Shown here: piece after piece, positions 16,929 through 26,739 of the stretch
How positions within the stretch are numbered: position 1 is the stretch's first letter
Layout: each line of letters begins with the position of its first letter
Source: Corynebacterium atrinae
GTDB taxonomy: Bacteria > Actinomycetota > Actinomycetes > Mycobacteriales > Mycobacteriaceae
Direction of reading: 5' to 3'
NCBI RefSeq assembly: GCF_030408455.1
Contig: NZ_CP046977.1
Span: 992,001-1,056,000 of the forward strand
DNA length: 64,000 nucleotides
Translations under genes and position numbers: made by a program
The notes under the pieces: generated by a model
Seen by the model: only the letters and a program-made list of their open reading frames with translations
The model's database searches: none
Told to the model about the DNA's origin: nothing

Positions 16929-18734
16929 TTATTGATCTCTAGTGTTGTCGTAGACCGGTGTCTCCATACCTTCGTATCGAGCCTTGAGCTGCATGGACAG
17001 GTACCTCGAATAGTGCCGTGACTGATGGAGGTTACCGCCGTGGAACCACAGCCCGTCTACTGCCGTCGGCTTCCACATGTTCCGCAATTCACCTTCCCAC
17101 GGGCCCGGATCCTTCGTGGTGTCCGAACCCAAGCCCCAGCACGGCCCGACTTGATCAGCGACTTCTTGGCTGATCAGTTGGGCGGCCCAGTTGTTCATGT
17201 TCCCGTACCCGGTGGCCAGGACGATGACGTCGGCAGGCAACTCGGTGCCGTCGGACAGCACTACGGAGCGCTCCCGGACTTCCTCGATGTTGACTCGCGA
17301 GCGAACCGGGATCTCTCCACTGGCGACGAGCTCGGAGGCACCGACATCGATGTAGTAGCCGGAACCGCGCCGCAGGTACTTGAGGAACAACCCCGAATCA
17401 TCATCACCGAAGTCGAGGAGGAAACCTGCTTTCTCCAATCGATCGTAGAAGTCCTTATCGATCTCCCGGACCTTGTCAAAGGCTACCTTCTGTACCTCGG
17501 GCAGAACCTTGTACGGCCACGAAGCAAAGAGCAGGTCGGCGGTGTCGGTATCCACCCCGGCTTCCAGAGCTTCCTCGGAATACAGGGGCCCGAAAACCTC
17601 CTGCATGAGCGTCTCGGAACGCACGATGTGGGTCGAGGAGCGCTGAATCATCACCGGACGAGCACCGTTGTCATAGAGGTCCGCGCAGATGTCGTGGGCC
17701 GAGTTGTTCGCACCCAACACGACGACATCCTTATCCCGATCAACCTCACCTCCAGCATGCTCGGAAGAGTGTCGGATCTCCCCGTGGAAGCTATCCTCAC
17801 CCGGCAGTGAGGGCCGGTTCGGCACACCTGACATCCCCGTCGCTAGGACAAGCTGAGCGGGATGGAGGGTCATCTCGGCGCCATCCCGATTAACGGTGAC
17901 ATCCCAGCGGTTCTCGGCCTCGTTGTAACTGGCTCGCACGCACTCCGTCCTCGTCCAGTAGTCCAAGTCCATGATTCCGACGTAGTGCTCGAGCCAGTCA
18001 CCCATCTTGTCCTTAGGGGTGAACACGGGCCAGTCATCCGGGAAGGGCAGGTAAGGGAGGTGGTCGTACCAGACCGGATCGTGGAGGCAGAGTGAGTGGT
18101 AGCGACCGCGCCACTGGTCACCGGGGCGCGCGGCCTTGTCCAAAATGAGGGCGGGCACCCCCAGGCGCTTTAGTCGCGCACCCAGAGCGATGCCGCCCTG
18201 ACCGCCTCCCACGATGAGAACATAGGGTTGCTCCGTCACCCCGAGTGCCTTCTGACGATCGAGTTTCTTGTCTGCCCAGTTCCGCTTGTCGGCGCTTTGC
18301 CCGTGCTCCGCACCCAGCGGACGACGCCGACCGCTCGGTTCTGGATATTCCCTCAACTCGCGCGCCGAGGTGAGCATGGTCCACGCCTTGCCGTTGCGAA
18401 GTCGCACGATGCCCGTGCAACGGAAGTCCTGGGAGTCGCAGGAGAACTTGACGCGCGTGACGCCGTTTCCCTCATCAACCGGGTCGCCGTCCAGGACGAC
18501 ATTGCTCAACCTGCTGGCGGGCCAGGTGGTGCGGATCATCCCCGCAATCTCTTCCGCCCCTTCGGCGGTGGTGATGTTCCAAGTGAAGGCGAGCAGATCA
18601 CGCCAGTATCCCTCGGGTTCAAACAGCTCGCTTATTGCCGTGGCGGCGGTGGCAGCGTCAGAAGCTCCACCCGCCTGCTCCAAAGAGCGGAGCCACTCGG
18701 TTACGGTTTCCTTCACGTCGATGACGTTGGTCAT
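16929..18734 (-). CDS. FAD-dependent flavoprotein monooxygenase with SnoaL-like N-terminus
   Basis: The 601-residue protein starts with an NTF2/SnoaL-like region (about 1-130). Then comes an FAD Rossmann motif VLIVGGGQGGIALGARL (about 176-192), GDQWRGRYHSLCLH, the FHGEIRHSSEH fingerprint of flavin-containing and Baeyer-Villiger-type monooxygenases (FxGxxxHxxxY/H), a second NADPH Rossmann VVVLGANNSAHDICADL, and VIVLATGYGN. It should hydroxylate or oxygenate an organic substrate using NADPH and O2; the substrate is unknown. The gene stands alone; its GC is nearer the backbone than the lipoprotein's. Confidence 0.88.
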   Translation of the reverse strand: MTNVIDVKETVTEWLRSLEQAGGASDAATAATAISELFEPEGYWRDLLAFTWNITTAEGAEEIAGMIRTTWPASRLSNVVLDGDPVDEGNGVTRVKFSCDSQDFRCTGIVRLRNGKAWTMLTSARELREYPEPSGRRRPLGAEHGQSADKRNWADKKLDRQKALGVTEQPYVLIVGGGQGGIALGARLKRLGVPALILDKAARPGDQWRGRYHSLCLHDPVWYDHLPYLPFPDDWPVFTPKDKMGDWLEHYVGIMDLDYWTRTECVRASYNEAENRWDVTVNRDGAEMTLHPAQLVLATGMSGVPNRPSLPGEDSFHGEIRHSSEHAGGEVDRDKDVVVLGANNSAHDICADLYDNGARPVMIQRSSTHIVRSETLMQEVFGPLYSEEALEAGVDTDTADLLFASWPYKVLPEVQKVAFDKVREIDKDFYDRLEKAGFLLDFGDDDSGLFLKYLRRGSGYYIDVGASELVASGEIPVRSRVNIEEVRERSVVLSDGTELPADVIVLATGYGNMNNWAAQLISQEVADQVGPCWGLGSDTTKDPGPWEGELRNMWKPTAVDGLWFHGGNLHQSRHYSRYLSMQLKARYEGMETPVYDNTRDQ

Positions 18735-19056
18735 GTCCAGCTCTCCTCATCGGTATCGTTCTGACCTCACCAATAGTGGCACAGGTTACAAAAGGAGGGT
18801 GGATAGATGTGCATCACGTTATCTTCTTGAAGTCGGAATTGGGGTGCTTGTCTCTAGGGGCTTAGCAGGGACGATGTATGGATCATGGTGTTGGTGGGGG
18901 ACGCGAATGAAATAGCTTCCATGGGCAGTAAACGGGCGGTGGTGGTGCCCCTTCCGTGGATGTCGCAATGGTGTGTCGTCGCGGTTTGGGGGCTAGCATC
19001 TCAGTGCCGCGTGAGTTTCCTGTATGGAAAATGCTGGGTGTGGGTACCGTGGGGTT
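18735..19056. other. 322-bp spacer between divergent units
   Basis: It lies upstream of both the monooxygenase (left) and the interrupted gene (right), so it should hold both promoters. No clear -10/-35 pair was chosen. No gene is supported. Confidence 0.45.
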
Positions 19057-19448
19057 ATGGAACTAGACCGACGCATGAATTCCCTGGTAGCGTTCTATTT
19101 CTCCAAAGGGGTGGCGCACGAATTCTCCAGAGGGGTGGCACACAAACCGCACGGTGACGAGGCAATCAGGGTTGTCTCCAAGCGCGCATATCGCGATTTG
19201 GCACGGACCCTTCGCGGGATTGGGTCGCACCCGTCAGCGGAAAGAATCAAGCGGAATGTCGAGGACAGCGTCCTCTCGTTCGTAGAGTCTTTGAAAGAAA
19301 TTGGTGACCAGGACAGGTTCGACATCGCACACCAAGCCTGGTGCGAAGGCGTAGTAGAGATGGTCAACGCTGAAGAGCACCCTCAGCGTCCGACGTTCAA
19401 GTTCCATTACGGGCAAGCGCAGAAGTGGTTAAACATGACTCTCAAATA

Positions 19449-19456
19449 TCTTGCAG
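19449..19456. repeat. Left target-site duplication of the IS
   Basis: TCTTGCAG directly precedes the left terminal repeat and recurs at 20896-20903 immediately after the right one. Eight bases is normal for IS256-family insertion. Confidence 0.9.
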
Positions 19457-20895
19457 GAGCGTGTCAAGTTGTTTGTGTGTGGGGCGTGATTATTAGAGGT
19501 AGGGCTCGAAGCGGTCCGGGTAGGCCACAGACATCTGGTTGATGGCCTGCTTCCAGTTCGTCACCCGCCTGCCCTCGATCAGCCGGCCACTGGTAGCCGC
19601 GACCCGTTTGCCCTGCTTAGCGCGCTTGGCGGCCCGTTTGTCCTCGATGTTGCAGATCATCAACCACAAGGTTTTGATCGCGGACTCATCGTTGGTAAAC
19701 TGCACCCGATTCCGGGTGGCTTTGCGCAGCTCGTTGTTCATCGACTCAATCGAGTTCGTGGTGTAGATCACCTTCCGGGCCATGGGAGGAAACTCCAGGA
19801 ACGGGATGAACCGGTCCCACGCATCGCGCCACACCTTGACTGACTGCGGGTACTTTTCCCCCAGCTCGGAGGCCTCGAACTCCGCCAACGCCGCCAGAGC
19901 GGTCTGCTCGGTGGGGGCGGTGTAGATCTTCTTCAGCTGGGCGGACACCGCTTTGCGATCTCCGTAGGCCACCCACCGGTTCGCTGCCCTGATCAGATGG
20001 ACGACACAGGTCTGGACCATCGAATCCGGCCAGGTGGCTTCCACAGCCTCCGGCAGGCCCTTGAGCCCGTCGCAGCACACGATAAACACATCGTGTACGC
20101 CGCGGGTAGCGAGGTTGGCGCACACCTGGGCCCAGAACGAGGCTCCTTCCTCTTTCGCCAGCCAGATACCGAGGATGTGTTTGATCCCGTCCATGTCCAC
20201 CCCGATAGCCAGGTACGCGGATTTGTTGACCACCCGGCCCCCGTCACGGACTTTGATGCGTAACGCATCGAGGAAGATCACGGGGTAGAACTCCTCGAGT
20301 TGGCGGTTCTGCCAGATCATCACCTCCTCGAGGACCGCATCGGTGATCGCGGAGATTGTTTCATGGGAGATGTCCACGCCCATGGCGGTGGCCATGTGGT
20401 GCTGGATGTCTCGGACGGTCATGCCACCGGCATAGAGACTGATGATCATGTCGTCGACGTCGGTCAGCCGGCGGGATCCTTTGGGCACCATTGTCGGCAG
20501 GAAGGATCCGTCACGGTCCCTGGGAACAGCGACATCGACCGGTCCGTAGTTTGAATCGACCCGCTTGGGGTAGGAACCGTTACGGGAATTGTTCTGACCA
20601 GCGGCTTCCTTGCTGTCCCGGTCACCGTGCTGGTAGCCGAGGTGGGCATCCATCTCGGCGTTGAGGCCGCGGTTGATCGAGGCCTGGAGCAGGCCCCGGA
20701 CGAGATCGTTGGCATCCGTTGTGGAGGTGCCGAGCTCGTCGATCAGTTTCGCCATCTCAGGATTGGCCAGCAGCTTTTCCTCGATCGCTTTGATCTTTGC
20801 GGAGTCTTCTTGGTTTCGTCGTGCCACGGTAGTCATTCTGGTTCATCTCCTTGGTGTGAGGGGAATCCCTCACACACAAACCATCTGACACCCTC
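19457..20895. mobile_element. IS256-family insertion sequence, complete, 1439 bp
   Basis: The element is bounded by imperfect inverted repeats of about 28 bp: left GAGCGTGTCAAGTTGTTTGT..., right (complement) GAGGGTGTCAGATGGTTTGT..., both continuing GTGTG. One transposase gene fills it on the minus strand. Intact duplications TCTTGCAG flank it, so the insertion looks recent or at least undisturbed. Confidence 0.92.
19493..20836 (-). CDS. IS256-family transposase
   Basis: The 447-residue mutator-type transposase is full length. It contains the catalytic Asp in VIFLDALRIKV, the second Asp in FIVCCDGLKGLPEAVEATWP with the family CVVHLIRAANRWV block after it, and the Glu in TNSIESMNNELRKATRNR. 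It starts at ATG 20836 and fills the element between the terminal repeats. No frameshift or stop is seen, so it is probably active. Confidence 0.95.
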   Translation of the reverse strand: MTTVARRNQEDSAKIKAIEEKLLANPEMAKLIDELGTSTTDANDLVRGLLQASINRGLNAEMDAHLGYQHGDRDSKEAAGQNNSRNGSYPKRVDSNYGPVDVAVPRDRDGSFLPTMVPKGSRRLTDVDDMIISLYAGGMTVRDIQHHMATAMGVDISHETISAITDAVLEEVMIWQNRQLEEFYPVIFLDALRIKVRDGGRVVNKSAYLAIGVDMDGIKHILGIWLAKEEGASFWAQVCANLATRGVHDVFIVCCDGLKGLPEAVEATWPDSMVQTCVVHLIRAANRWVAYGDRKAVSAQLKKIYTAPTEQTALAALAEFEASELGEKYPQSVKVWRDAWDRFIPFLEFPPMARKVIYTTNSIESMNNELRKATRNRVQFTNDESAIKTLWLMICNIEDKRAAKRAKQGKRVAATSGRLIEGRRVTNWKQAINQMSVAYPDRFEPYL

Positions 20896-20903
20896 TCTTG
20901 CAG
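20896..20903. repeat. Right target-site duplication of the IS
   Basis: TCTTGCAG follows the right inverted repeat directly and matches 19449-19456 exactly. Confidence 0.9.
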
Positions 20904-21254
20904 TTCTTGACCATTCCGCAATCGGGAAGGTTTACCAGTACCTTCACGCCCCTGTTGACCGCATTATCTACGATCGAGGGAAGGAGACTCTCGAGGTCAC
21001 TCCTCCCAATGGTGCATGGTCGACACTCGGCGGTGCGGATTACCGTCAGTATCAGACTCAACTGCGGGAGGCCATCAAAGACAAGGCCTGGGACTGCGTG
21101 ATGGATTGGGAAGCGGACGCGTGGACCAGTGAGGGTGAGGAACCAGCAGCCCAAGAGCCCTAACTGGCTCCAGCATGACATGATGGAGCAGAGAACCAAC
21201 GGCAGCGTTTCGGTATCGATTCACTACCCCCCATAGTTCCACGTGAAGAACACC

Positions 21255-21418
21255 GCCAATGTCAGCTTTGAAGACTGAGGCACTCGGGAAGCAGTGTGAC
21301 ACAGAGGAAAATGAGTTCCTTTGCTCCCGCCGCATCGACCAGATTCGACCCACGTGAACCCGCACAAAAAAGGTCATGCCCCGAGCCATAGTAGGAACTA
21401 TGTCTCGAGACATGACAT
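21255..21418 (+). repeat. IS tail, copy 1 of a 164-bp direct repeat
   Basis: This aligns without gaps to 21702-21865. The first part reads as the last 30-odd codons of an ORF ending SRRIDQIRPT then stop. The second part is noncoding and nearly identical between copies (ACCCGCACAAAAAAGGTCAT ... palindrome ATGTCTCGAGACAT). Such conserved 3' ends suggest the remnant of an insertion sequence. Confidence 0.7.
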
Positions 21419-21701
21419 TGTGCCCCCAGCAGTGTCTGATTCCGTGACATCGTTCCGCCCCACAAGGCCCTGATGTCTCACAACATAGTTCCGCATGCCC
21501 CACCCTCCCACGGGAGGAACACCATCGTGCCCAAGATCAGAAAAACAGATGTCCTGCGACATCGTTCCACCCACCACGAACACGCAGGGGGACGAGTCTC
21601 AAAAGACGCCACCGAAACGTCAAGGCCAGCTGCTAACAACCTTACAGCTCGGATCAGCAGATTCCTTGGCATCAGCGAAGATCAGCCAGGCTCAGGAGGC
21701 C
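21419..21701. repeat. Three degenerate palindromic units between the IS tails
   Basis: Units near 21431-21456, 21473-21492 and 21549-21568 follow ATGTCnnnnnACATnGTTCC. The middle one is ATGTCTCACAACATAGTTCC and the last ATGTCCTGCGACATCGTTCC. They are the opposite orientation of GGAACTATGTC in the flanking repeats. No intact gene is present. Confidence 0.6.
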
Positions 21702-21865
21702 GCCAGTGACGGCTTTGAAGACTGGGGCACCCGAAAAGTCGCAAGCATCAGCGGAGAAGAAGCTCCGTTACTCCCGCAGAATCAACCACATTCGACCCAC
21801 CTGAACCCGCACAAAAAAGGTCATGCCCCGAGACAAAGTAGGAACTATGTCTCGAGACATGACAT
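21702..21865 (+). repeat. IS tail, copy 2 of a 164-bp direct repeat, abutting tRNA-Arg
   Basis: The frame ends SRRINHIRPT then stop, matching copy 1 in length and reading frame with amino-acid differences. The following noncoding part shares the palindrome ATGTCTCGAGACAT. The repeat runs up to the 3' CCA of tRNA-Arg. Confidence 0.7.
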
Positions 21866-21940
21866 GGTGTCCCCGACAGGATTCGAACCTGCGACCTTTG
21901 GTACCGGAAACCAATGCTCTATCCACTGAGCTACGGAGAC
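21865..21940 (-). tRNA. tRNA-Arg(CCG)
   Basis: The 76-nt cloverleaf was built by hand: acceptor GTCTCCG/CGGGGAC, D arm GCTC...GAGC, anticodon stem TTGGT/ACCAA with loop TTCCGGT giving anticodon CCG (codon CGG), and T arm GCAGG-TTCGAAT-CCTGT. The CCA end is encoded. Confidence 0.97.
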
Positions 21941-22049
21941 CCGTTGCACCCCGACGAGCGGTCGGGATAACAACGGTGAAATCTTAGCACCCGGTCTACG
22001 CCGGGGCCGAATCACCTACAAAAAACTGCGTAAGCAAACCTGGCGAAAT

Positions 22050-23618
22050 CTAGTTCACGCCGGGGACGTCCGCTACGGGGGCGACGCCGGTGCGCAGGTA
22101 GGAGACGACGGCGTCGTCGACAGCCTGGTTGCCGGTGGCGACGTGGCCGTGGCCGTTGCCGTGGACGGTGATGACTTGGCTGCGCATCTGCTCGGCAAGC
22201 GTGTAGTGGTTTTGGTAGGGGGTCTGGGGGTCGCCGGTGGCTTGGATCTGCAGCGGGCGAGTGGCGAGCTGGGAACCGTCGGTGAGCTGGCGGCCGGAGT
22301 TGGGCTCGATGCCGGAGCAGCCGGCGCCGGAGGTGAACATGGCGTTGGGGGCGGTGAAGATGTCGCCGGTGACGTAGTTGGTCCAGGCGTAGCGGGGAAC
22401 GTCGGCCAGGTTGGGAGTGGTGGTGTTTTCGTTGCACATGACCATGCGCTGCATTGCTGAAGTGTTCAACACGGCCAACTGCTGTTCCGGTGTGCCGGAG
22501 AGATCTTCGATGGTGGGGATCTCGGCGGTGCCGTTAATCATCTTGGCTAGTTGGTCCCAGGCACCGGGGTTGGGCAGGGACATGCGGGTGATGGACAAGG
22601 TGACGGAGCGAGACTGGTTCGCACCGGGGCGTACTGCCTGGGAGGAGAGGCCCTCGGAGGAGACGCGGGCGGGGCCGGTGGCGGTCATGGCGTCAGCTGC
22701 GAGTTGCCCGGCCCAGTCGAATCCCGGTGGGATGTCGCCGATCTGGGCGGGCGGCGGGACGACGGTGGGGTTGGTGCCGGCCTCGGAGACGACCTTGCGG
22801 GACCAGGATTGGTAGACGGCGAGGGGAGTGGTGCCCAGGCCGTAGGTGTCGTTGCGCTCGGCGACCCAGCCGAGGAAGTCATGGAGGCTGGACTCGAAGC
22901 CGCCCTGCTGGGTGCCCATGACACCGTTCCAGGCCAGGTTGGGGTCCATGCCAGAGTCGAGGACAACGCGGTCGGTGTGCTGGGGGTAGCGGGAGGCGTA
23001 GACGGAGCCCAAGTAGGTGCCGTAGCTCAGGCCCATGATGGAGATGCGGTCCTCGTTGAGGGCTTGTCGGACCCATTCCCAGTCGTTGGCGGTGTTGTCG
23101 GTGGTCAGCGATGCGGTGTAGCCGGGGGTCTTGATTTCGCAGGAGTCGCGGATGAAGGCACCCTGACGCAGGTGGGGGTCGGTGGGGCTGGTGTTGGCGG
23201 GCATCTCGGTGCAGTCGAGCGGGGTGGAGCCGGCGAGGCCGCGGGGTTGAACGGCGACGCGGTCCCACTCGGAGGTGATGCCGGTCGGCCAGGCGAAGAC
23301 CTGGGGGTTGCCGAAGTAGGAGTAGGCGTCGCCGCCTGGGCCACCTGGGTTGCCGAAGAGCGTGCCGCGCTTGGCACCTGGGTTGGATGCGGGGACTTTG
23401 ATGAAGCCCACGGAAATGGTCGCGCCGGCCGGATCGGAGTGGTACATGGGGACGTCGATACGCCCGCAGGTTGCGGCAGGATCGGTGACCTGCTCTGGGC
23501 ACTCTTCCCAGGTGATGGGCTGGGCGGGGGCGGCATTGGCGGGAGCGGTGGCGATGGACAGTCCAGCTAGTCCGACAATGGCAGCGGCGAAAGCCGCGAC
23601 TGGGCGCGATACGTTCAT
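22050..23618 (-). CDS. Secreted alpha/beta hydrolase, tripeptidyl-aminopeptidase type
   Basis: The 522-residue protein has a Sec signal (about 1-29, ending APANAAPA). It has the SAP/TAP architecture of actinobacterial exported peptidases: oxyanion region [17 protein letters not shown], nucleophile elbow GLSYGTYLG (Ser around 195), and a C-terminal TAP-like domain with the catalytic Asp near ATGDPQTPY and His in VHGNGHGHV. Such enzymes trim N-terminal peptides from exported proteins or nutrients; some corynebacterial relatives are close to mycolyl-envelope esterases. The ATG at 23618 is clear. It is divergent from argS. Confidence 0.9.
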   Translation of the reverse strand: MNVSRPVAAFAAAIVGLAGLSIATAPANAAPAQPITWEECPEQVTDPAATCGRIDVPMYHSDPAGATISVGFIKVPASNPGAKRGTLFGNPGGPGGDAYSYFGNPQVFAWPTGITSEWDRVAVQPRGLAGSTPLDCTEMPANTSPTDPHLRQGAFIRDSCEIKTPGYTASLTTDNTANDWEWVRQALNEDRISIMGLSYGTYLGSVYASRYPQHTDRVVLDSGMDPNLAWNGVMGTQQGGFESSLHDFLGWVAERNDTYGLGTTPLAVYQSWSRKVVSEAGTNPTVVPPPAQIGDIPPGFDWAGQLAADAMTATGPARVSSEGLSSQAVRPGANQSRSVTLSITRMSLPNPGAWDQLAKMINGTAEIPTIEDLSGTPEQQLAVLNTSAMQRMVMCNENTTTPNLADVPRYAWTNYVTGDIFTAPNAMFTSGAGCSGIEPNSGRQLTDGSQLATRPLQIQATGDPQTPYQNHYTLAEQMRSQVITVHGNGHGHVATGNQAVDDAVVSYLRTGVAPVADVPGVN

Positions 23619-23738
23619 GGGTGGCGTCGTCTCTTCTCAGTTACGTGGCAGGTCCGCATCAGCTTAATTGCAAACTGGTTCCTCTTCTAGTCTTTTGCCC
23701 GCTAGTGGCCGGGGTAAGAATCTGTCGTGGGTGTGCAT

Positions 23739-23752
23739 TACACTTATCCGCC
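23739..23752 (+). promoter_or_regulatory. Possible -10 of a leaderless argS transcript
   Basis: TACACT at 23739-23744 lies eight bases before the argS ATG, and no ribosome-binding site is present. Transcription would start at or next to the ATG. The -35 is weak, so this is tentative. Confidence 0.4.
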
Positions 23753-25405
23753 ATGACACCAGCTGACCTTTCCTCCCTGATCCGGGAGGTCGCCATCGGC
23801 GTGCTCGCCAGCCGCGACCTCGACACCTCTGTTCTGCCCGAGCAGGTGGTGGTCGAGCGTCCGCGCAACCCGGAGCATGGTGATTACGCGACGAACCTCG
23901 CGTTGCAGGTGGCAAAAAAGGTGGGGCAGAACCCGCGAGAGCTAGCCACGTGGCTGGCGGAGGCGCTGGCGGAGGATCCCGCGATTGAGGTCGCGGAGAT
24001 TGCCGGGCCGGGCTTCCTTAACATTCGCCTGGCGGCCGCCGCGCAGGGCGAGGTCGTCGGTCGGATTCTCGCGGAGGGAGAGGCCTTCGGTTCTTCGGAC
24101 CTGTATGCGGGGGAGAAGATCAACCTGGAGTTCGTCTCCGCTAACCCGACGGGACCGATTCACCTGGGCGGAACCCGCTGGGCAGCCGTTGGCGATTCCT
24201 TGGGGCGTGTCCTCACGGCTGCGGGAGCAGAGGTCACCCGCGAGTACTACTTCAACGATCACGGCGGGCAGATCGACCGCTTTGCCCGTTCCCTCGTGGC
24301 GGCCGCCAAGGGCGAGCCGACCCCGGAGGACGGCTACGGTGGCGCCTATATTGCGGAGATTGCTCGGGCGGTCGTCGATAAGCAGCCGCAGGCCCTGGAA
24401 GGGACTGCAGAACAAGTGCAGGAAACCTTCCGCGCGGAGGGCGTGGACATGATGTTCGCGCACATCCGCGAGTCGCTGCACGAGTTCGGGACTGACTTCG
24501 ACGTGTTCTTCCACGAGAATTCGCTGTTCGAGTCCGGGGCCGTCGACCGGGCGGTGCAAACGCTCAAGGACAACGGCAACCTCTACGAGGCGGATAATGC
24601 CTGGTGGCTGCGGTCGACCGACTTCGGCGATGACAAGGACCGCGTGGTCATCAAATCCGACGGCGAGGCCGCGTACATCGCTGGTGACATCGCCTACGTC
24701 AAGGACAAGTTCGACCGCGGGCACACGCTGTGCATTTACATGCTCGGCGCGGATCACCACGGCTACATCGCTCGCCTCAAGGCTGCGGCGGCGGCGCTGG
24801 GCTATAACGCCGACCAGGTCGAGGTCATGATCGGGCAGATGGTCAACCTCGTCCGCGATGGCGAGGCCGTGCGCATGTCCAAGCGGGCGGGCACCATCAT
24901 CACCCTCGATGACCTCGTGGAGGCCATCGGCATCGACGCTGCCCGCTACTCGCTCATCCGCTCCTCGGTCGATTCCTCCCTGGACATTGACCTGGCGCTG
25001 TGGGCATCGCAGTCCTCGGACAACCCCGTCTACTACGTCCAGTACGGCCACGCCCGCCTGTGCTCGATCGCCCGCAAAGCCGCCGAGCTGGGCCTGGATT
25101 ATGACGGCGCCGATTTCTCCCTGCTCACCCACGAGCGCGAAGGCGACCTCATTCGCACCCTCGGTGAGTTCCCCGCCGTGGTGAAGGCGGCCGCTGAGCT
25201 GCGCGAACCGCACCGCGTTGCCCGCTACGCCGAGGAGCTGGCCGGAGTATTCCACCGCTTTTACGACAATTGCCAGATCCTGCCCAAGGCTGGCGAAGAG
25301 ACGGAGCCGATCCATTCCGCGCGCCTCGCGCTCGCCGCCGCCACCCGCCAGACTTTGGCTAATGCTCTCGGCCTCGTGGGCGTGAACGCCCCGGAAAGAA
25401 TGTAA
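23753..25405 (+). CDS. argS: Arginyl-tRNA synthetase
   Basis: The 550-residue class I synthetase has the HIGH-type motif [11 protein letters not shown] (about 134-144) and KMSKS-type [10 protein letters not shown] (about 377). It also has the N-terminal Add1 domain and the C-terminal DALR anticodon-binding domain. It charges tRNA-Arg with arginine. The ATG at 23753 is supported by homology at [12 protein letters not shown]; a longer frame upstream is not conserved-looking. Its stop overlaps the lysA ATG (TAATG), coupling translation as in the classical corynebacterial argS-lysA operon. Confidence 0.97.
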   Translation: MTPADLSSLIREVAIGVLASRDLDTSVLPEQVVVERPRNPEHGDYATNLALQVAKKVGQNPRELATWLAEALAEDPAIEVAEIAGPGFLNIRLAAAAQGEVVGRILAEGEAFGSSDLYAGEKINLEFVSANPTGPIHLGGTRWAAVGDSLGRVLTAAGAEVTREYYFNDHGGQIDRFARSLVAAAKGEPTPEDGYGGAYIAEIARAVVDKQPQALEGTAEQVQETFRAEGVDMMFAHIRESLHEFGTDFDVFFHENSLFESGAVDRAVQTLKDNGNLYEADNAWWLRSTDFGDDKDRVVIKSDGEAAYIAGDIAYVKDKFDRGHTLCIYMLGADHHGYIARLKAAAAALGYNADQVEVMIGQMVNLVRDGEAVRMSKRAGTIITLDDLVEAIGIDAARYSLIRSSVDSSLDIDLALWASQSSDNPVYYVQYGHARLCSIARKAAELGLDYDGADFSLLTHEREGDLIRTLGEFPAVVKAAAELREPHRVARYAEELAGVFHRFYDNCQILPKAGEETEPIHSARLALAAATRQTLANALGLVGVNAPERM

Positions 25406-26739
25406 TGGCTGCCGCAGACTTCAACGAGCTCCCCGCGCACGTCTGGCCGCGCAACGCCCGCCGGGAAGAAGACGGCGTGGTCACCATCGCCGGGGTCCCG
25501 CTGCCGGAAATCGCCGAACAGTACGGCACGCCCGTCTTCGTCGTAGACGAGGATGATTTCCGCTCACGCTGCCAGGACATGGCGCGCGCCTTCGGTGGGC
25601 CCCAGCACGTGCACTATGCCTCGAAGGCGTTCCTCACCCGCGCGGTCGCCCGCTGGGTTGATGAGGAGGGCCTCAGTCTCGATGTCGCCTCGCACAATGA
25701 GCTGCAGATTGCCCTGCTGGCAGATTTCCCCGCCGAGCGGATCACGGCGCATGGCAATAACAAAGGTTCGGAGTTTCTCCGCGCCTGCGTGGTGGCCGGC
25801 GTTGGCCACGTCGTCCTCGATTCGGATGCGGAGTTGCGTGAGCTCAACGCCATCGCGGCTGAGGAGGGCCGGACGCAGCAGGTCATGATCCGCGTCAAGC
25901 CCGGCATCGAGGCCCACACCCACGAGGCGATTGCCACCAGCCACGAGGACCAGAAATTTGGCTTCTCCCTGGCTTCCGGGTCGGCATTCCGCGCGGCTGC
26001 GGCAGCCGTGGATGCCAGCAATCTCGACCTCGTTGGTCTGCACTGCCACGTCGGTTCGCAGGTCTTCGACGCCCGCGGTTTCACCGCCGCCGCCGACCGC
26101 GTCCTCGAGCTCTACTCGCGGATCCACGCCGAGCTCGGGGTCCAGCTGCCCGAACTCGACCTCGGTGGCGGCTACGGCATCGCCTACACCGCCGACGAGG
26201 AGCCCCTCGACGTCGACGACGTCGCCCACGACCTGCTCACCGCCGTGGCCAAGACTGCCGCCGAGCTGGGCATCGAGGCGCCCGCCGTCCTCGTCGAACC
26301 CGGCCGTGCCATCGCGGGCCCCGGTACCGTCACCGTCTACGAGGTCGGCACCGTCAAGGACGTCACCGTCGCCGAGGATGAGCAGCGCCGCTATCTCTCG
26401 GTCGACGGCGGCATGTCCGACAACATCCGCCCCGCCCTCTACGGTTCGCTGTATGACGCCCGCGTCGTCTCCCGTTTCACCGAGGGCACGGAGATCTCCT
26501 CCCGCCTGGTGGGATCGCACTGCGAATCCGGCGACATCCTCATCCGCGACGCCGCCTTCCCCGATGACATCGTCCCCGGCGATCTCGTCGCCCTGGCGGC
26601 CACCGGTGCCTACGCCTACGCCATGTCCAGCCGCTACAACGCCGTCAACCGGCCCGCGGTGGTCTCCGTGCGGGCCGGGAAGTCGAAGCTCATGCTGCGG
26701 CGCGAGACCGTCGAGGACTTCCTCGCCCTCGAGGGTTAA
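25405..26739 (+). CDS. lysA: Diaminopimelate decarboxylase
   Basis: The 444-residue PLP enzyme of fold type III converts meso-diaminopimelate to lysine. The PLP lysine sits in [16 protein letters not shown]. Substrate and PLP contacts are seen in [20 protein letters not shown] and [13 protein letters not shown], and the C-terminal active-site cysteine in [10 protein letters not shown]. It overlaps argS by one base. Its stop (TTAA) is shared with the convergent TetR gene. In C. glutamicum hom follows shortly; here six extra genes intervene. Confidence 0.97.
   Translation: MAAADFNELPAHVWPRNARREEDGVVTIAGVPLPEIAEQYGTPVFVVDEDDFRSRCQDMARAFGGPQHVHYASKAFLTRAVARWVDEEGLSLDVASHNELQIALLADFPAERITAHGNNKGSEFLRACVVAGVGHVVLDSDAELRELNAIAAEEGRTQQVMIRVKPGIEAHTHEAIATSHEDQKFGFSLASGSAFRAAAAAVDASNLDLVGLHCHVGSQVFDARGFTAAADRVLELYSRIHAELGVQLPELDLGGGYGIAYTADEEPLDVDDVAHDLLTAVAKTAAELGIEAPAVLVEPGRAIAGPGTVTVYEVGTVKDVTVAEDEQRRYLSVDGGMSDNIRPALYGSLYDARVVSRFTEGTEISSRLVGSHCESGDILIRDAAFPDDIVPGDLVALAATGAYAYAMSSRYNAVNRPAVVSVRAGKSKLMLRRETVEDFLALEG

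Larger units (their letters stand above)
19057..21163 (+). pseudogene. Unknown gene split by an IS256-family insertion
   Basis: Two open segments, 19057-19456 and 20904-21163, lie on either side of the IS. Removing the element and one target copy joins them in frame (400 + 260 = 660 bp, 219 residues plus stop), with ...NMTLKYLA running into VLDHSAIGKVYQY. The reconstructed protein is soluble, rich in charged residues and has no signal or membrane segment. I recognise no domain. With the IS present the reading frame runs into IS sequence after Ala134 and soon stops, so the product is probably inactive. Confidence 0.8.

Noticed and set aside
21400-21860. Palindromes considered as a CRISPR array
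   Set aside because: Units are irregularly spaced, differ in orientation and have no unique spacers of constant length; no cas gene is near.
21495-21929. Small protein ending in SPTGFEPATFGTG
   Set aside because: That peptide is the translated T arm and anticodon arm of tRNA-Arg, a common false annotation.
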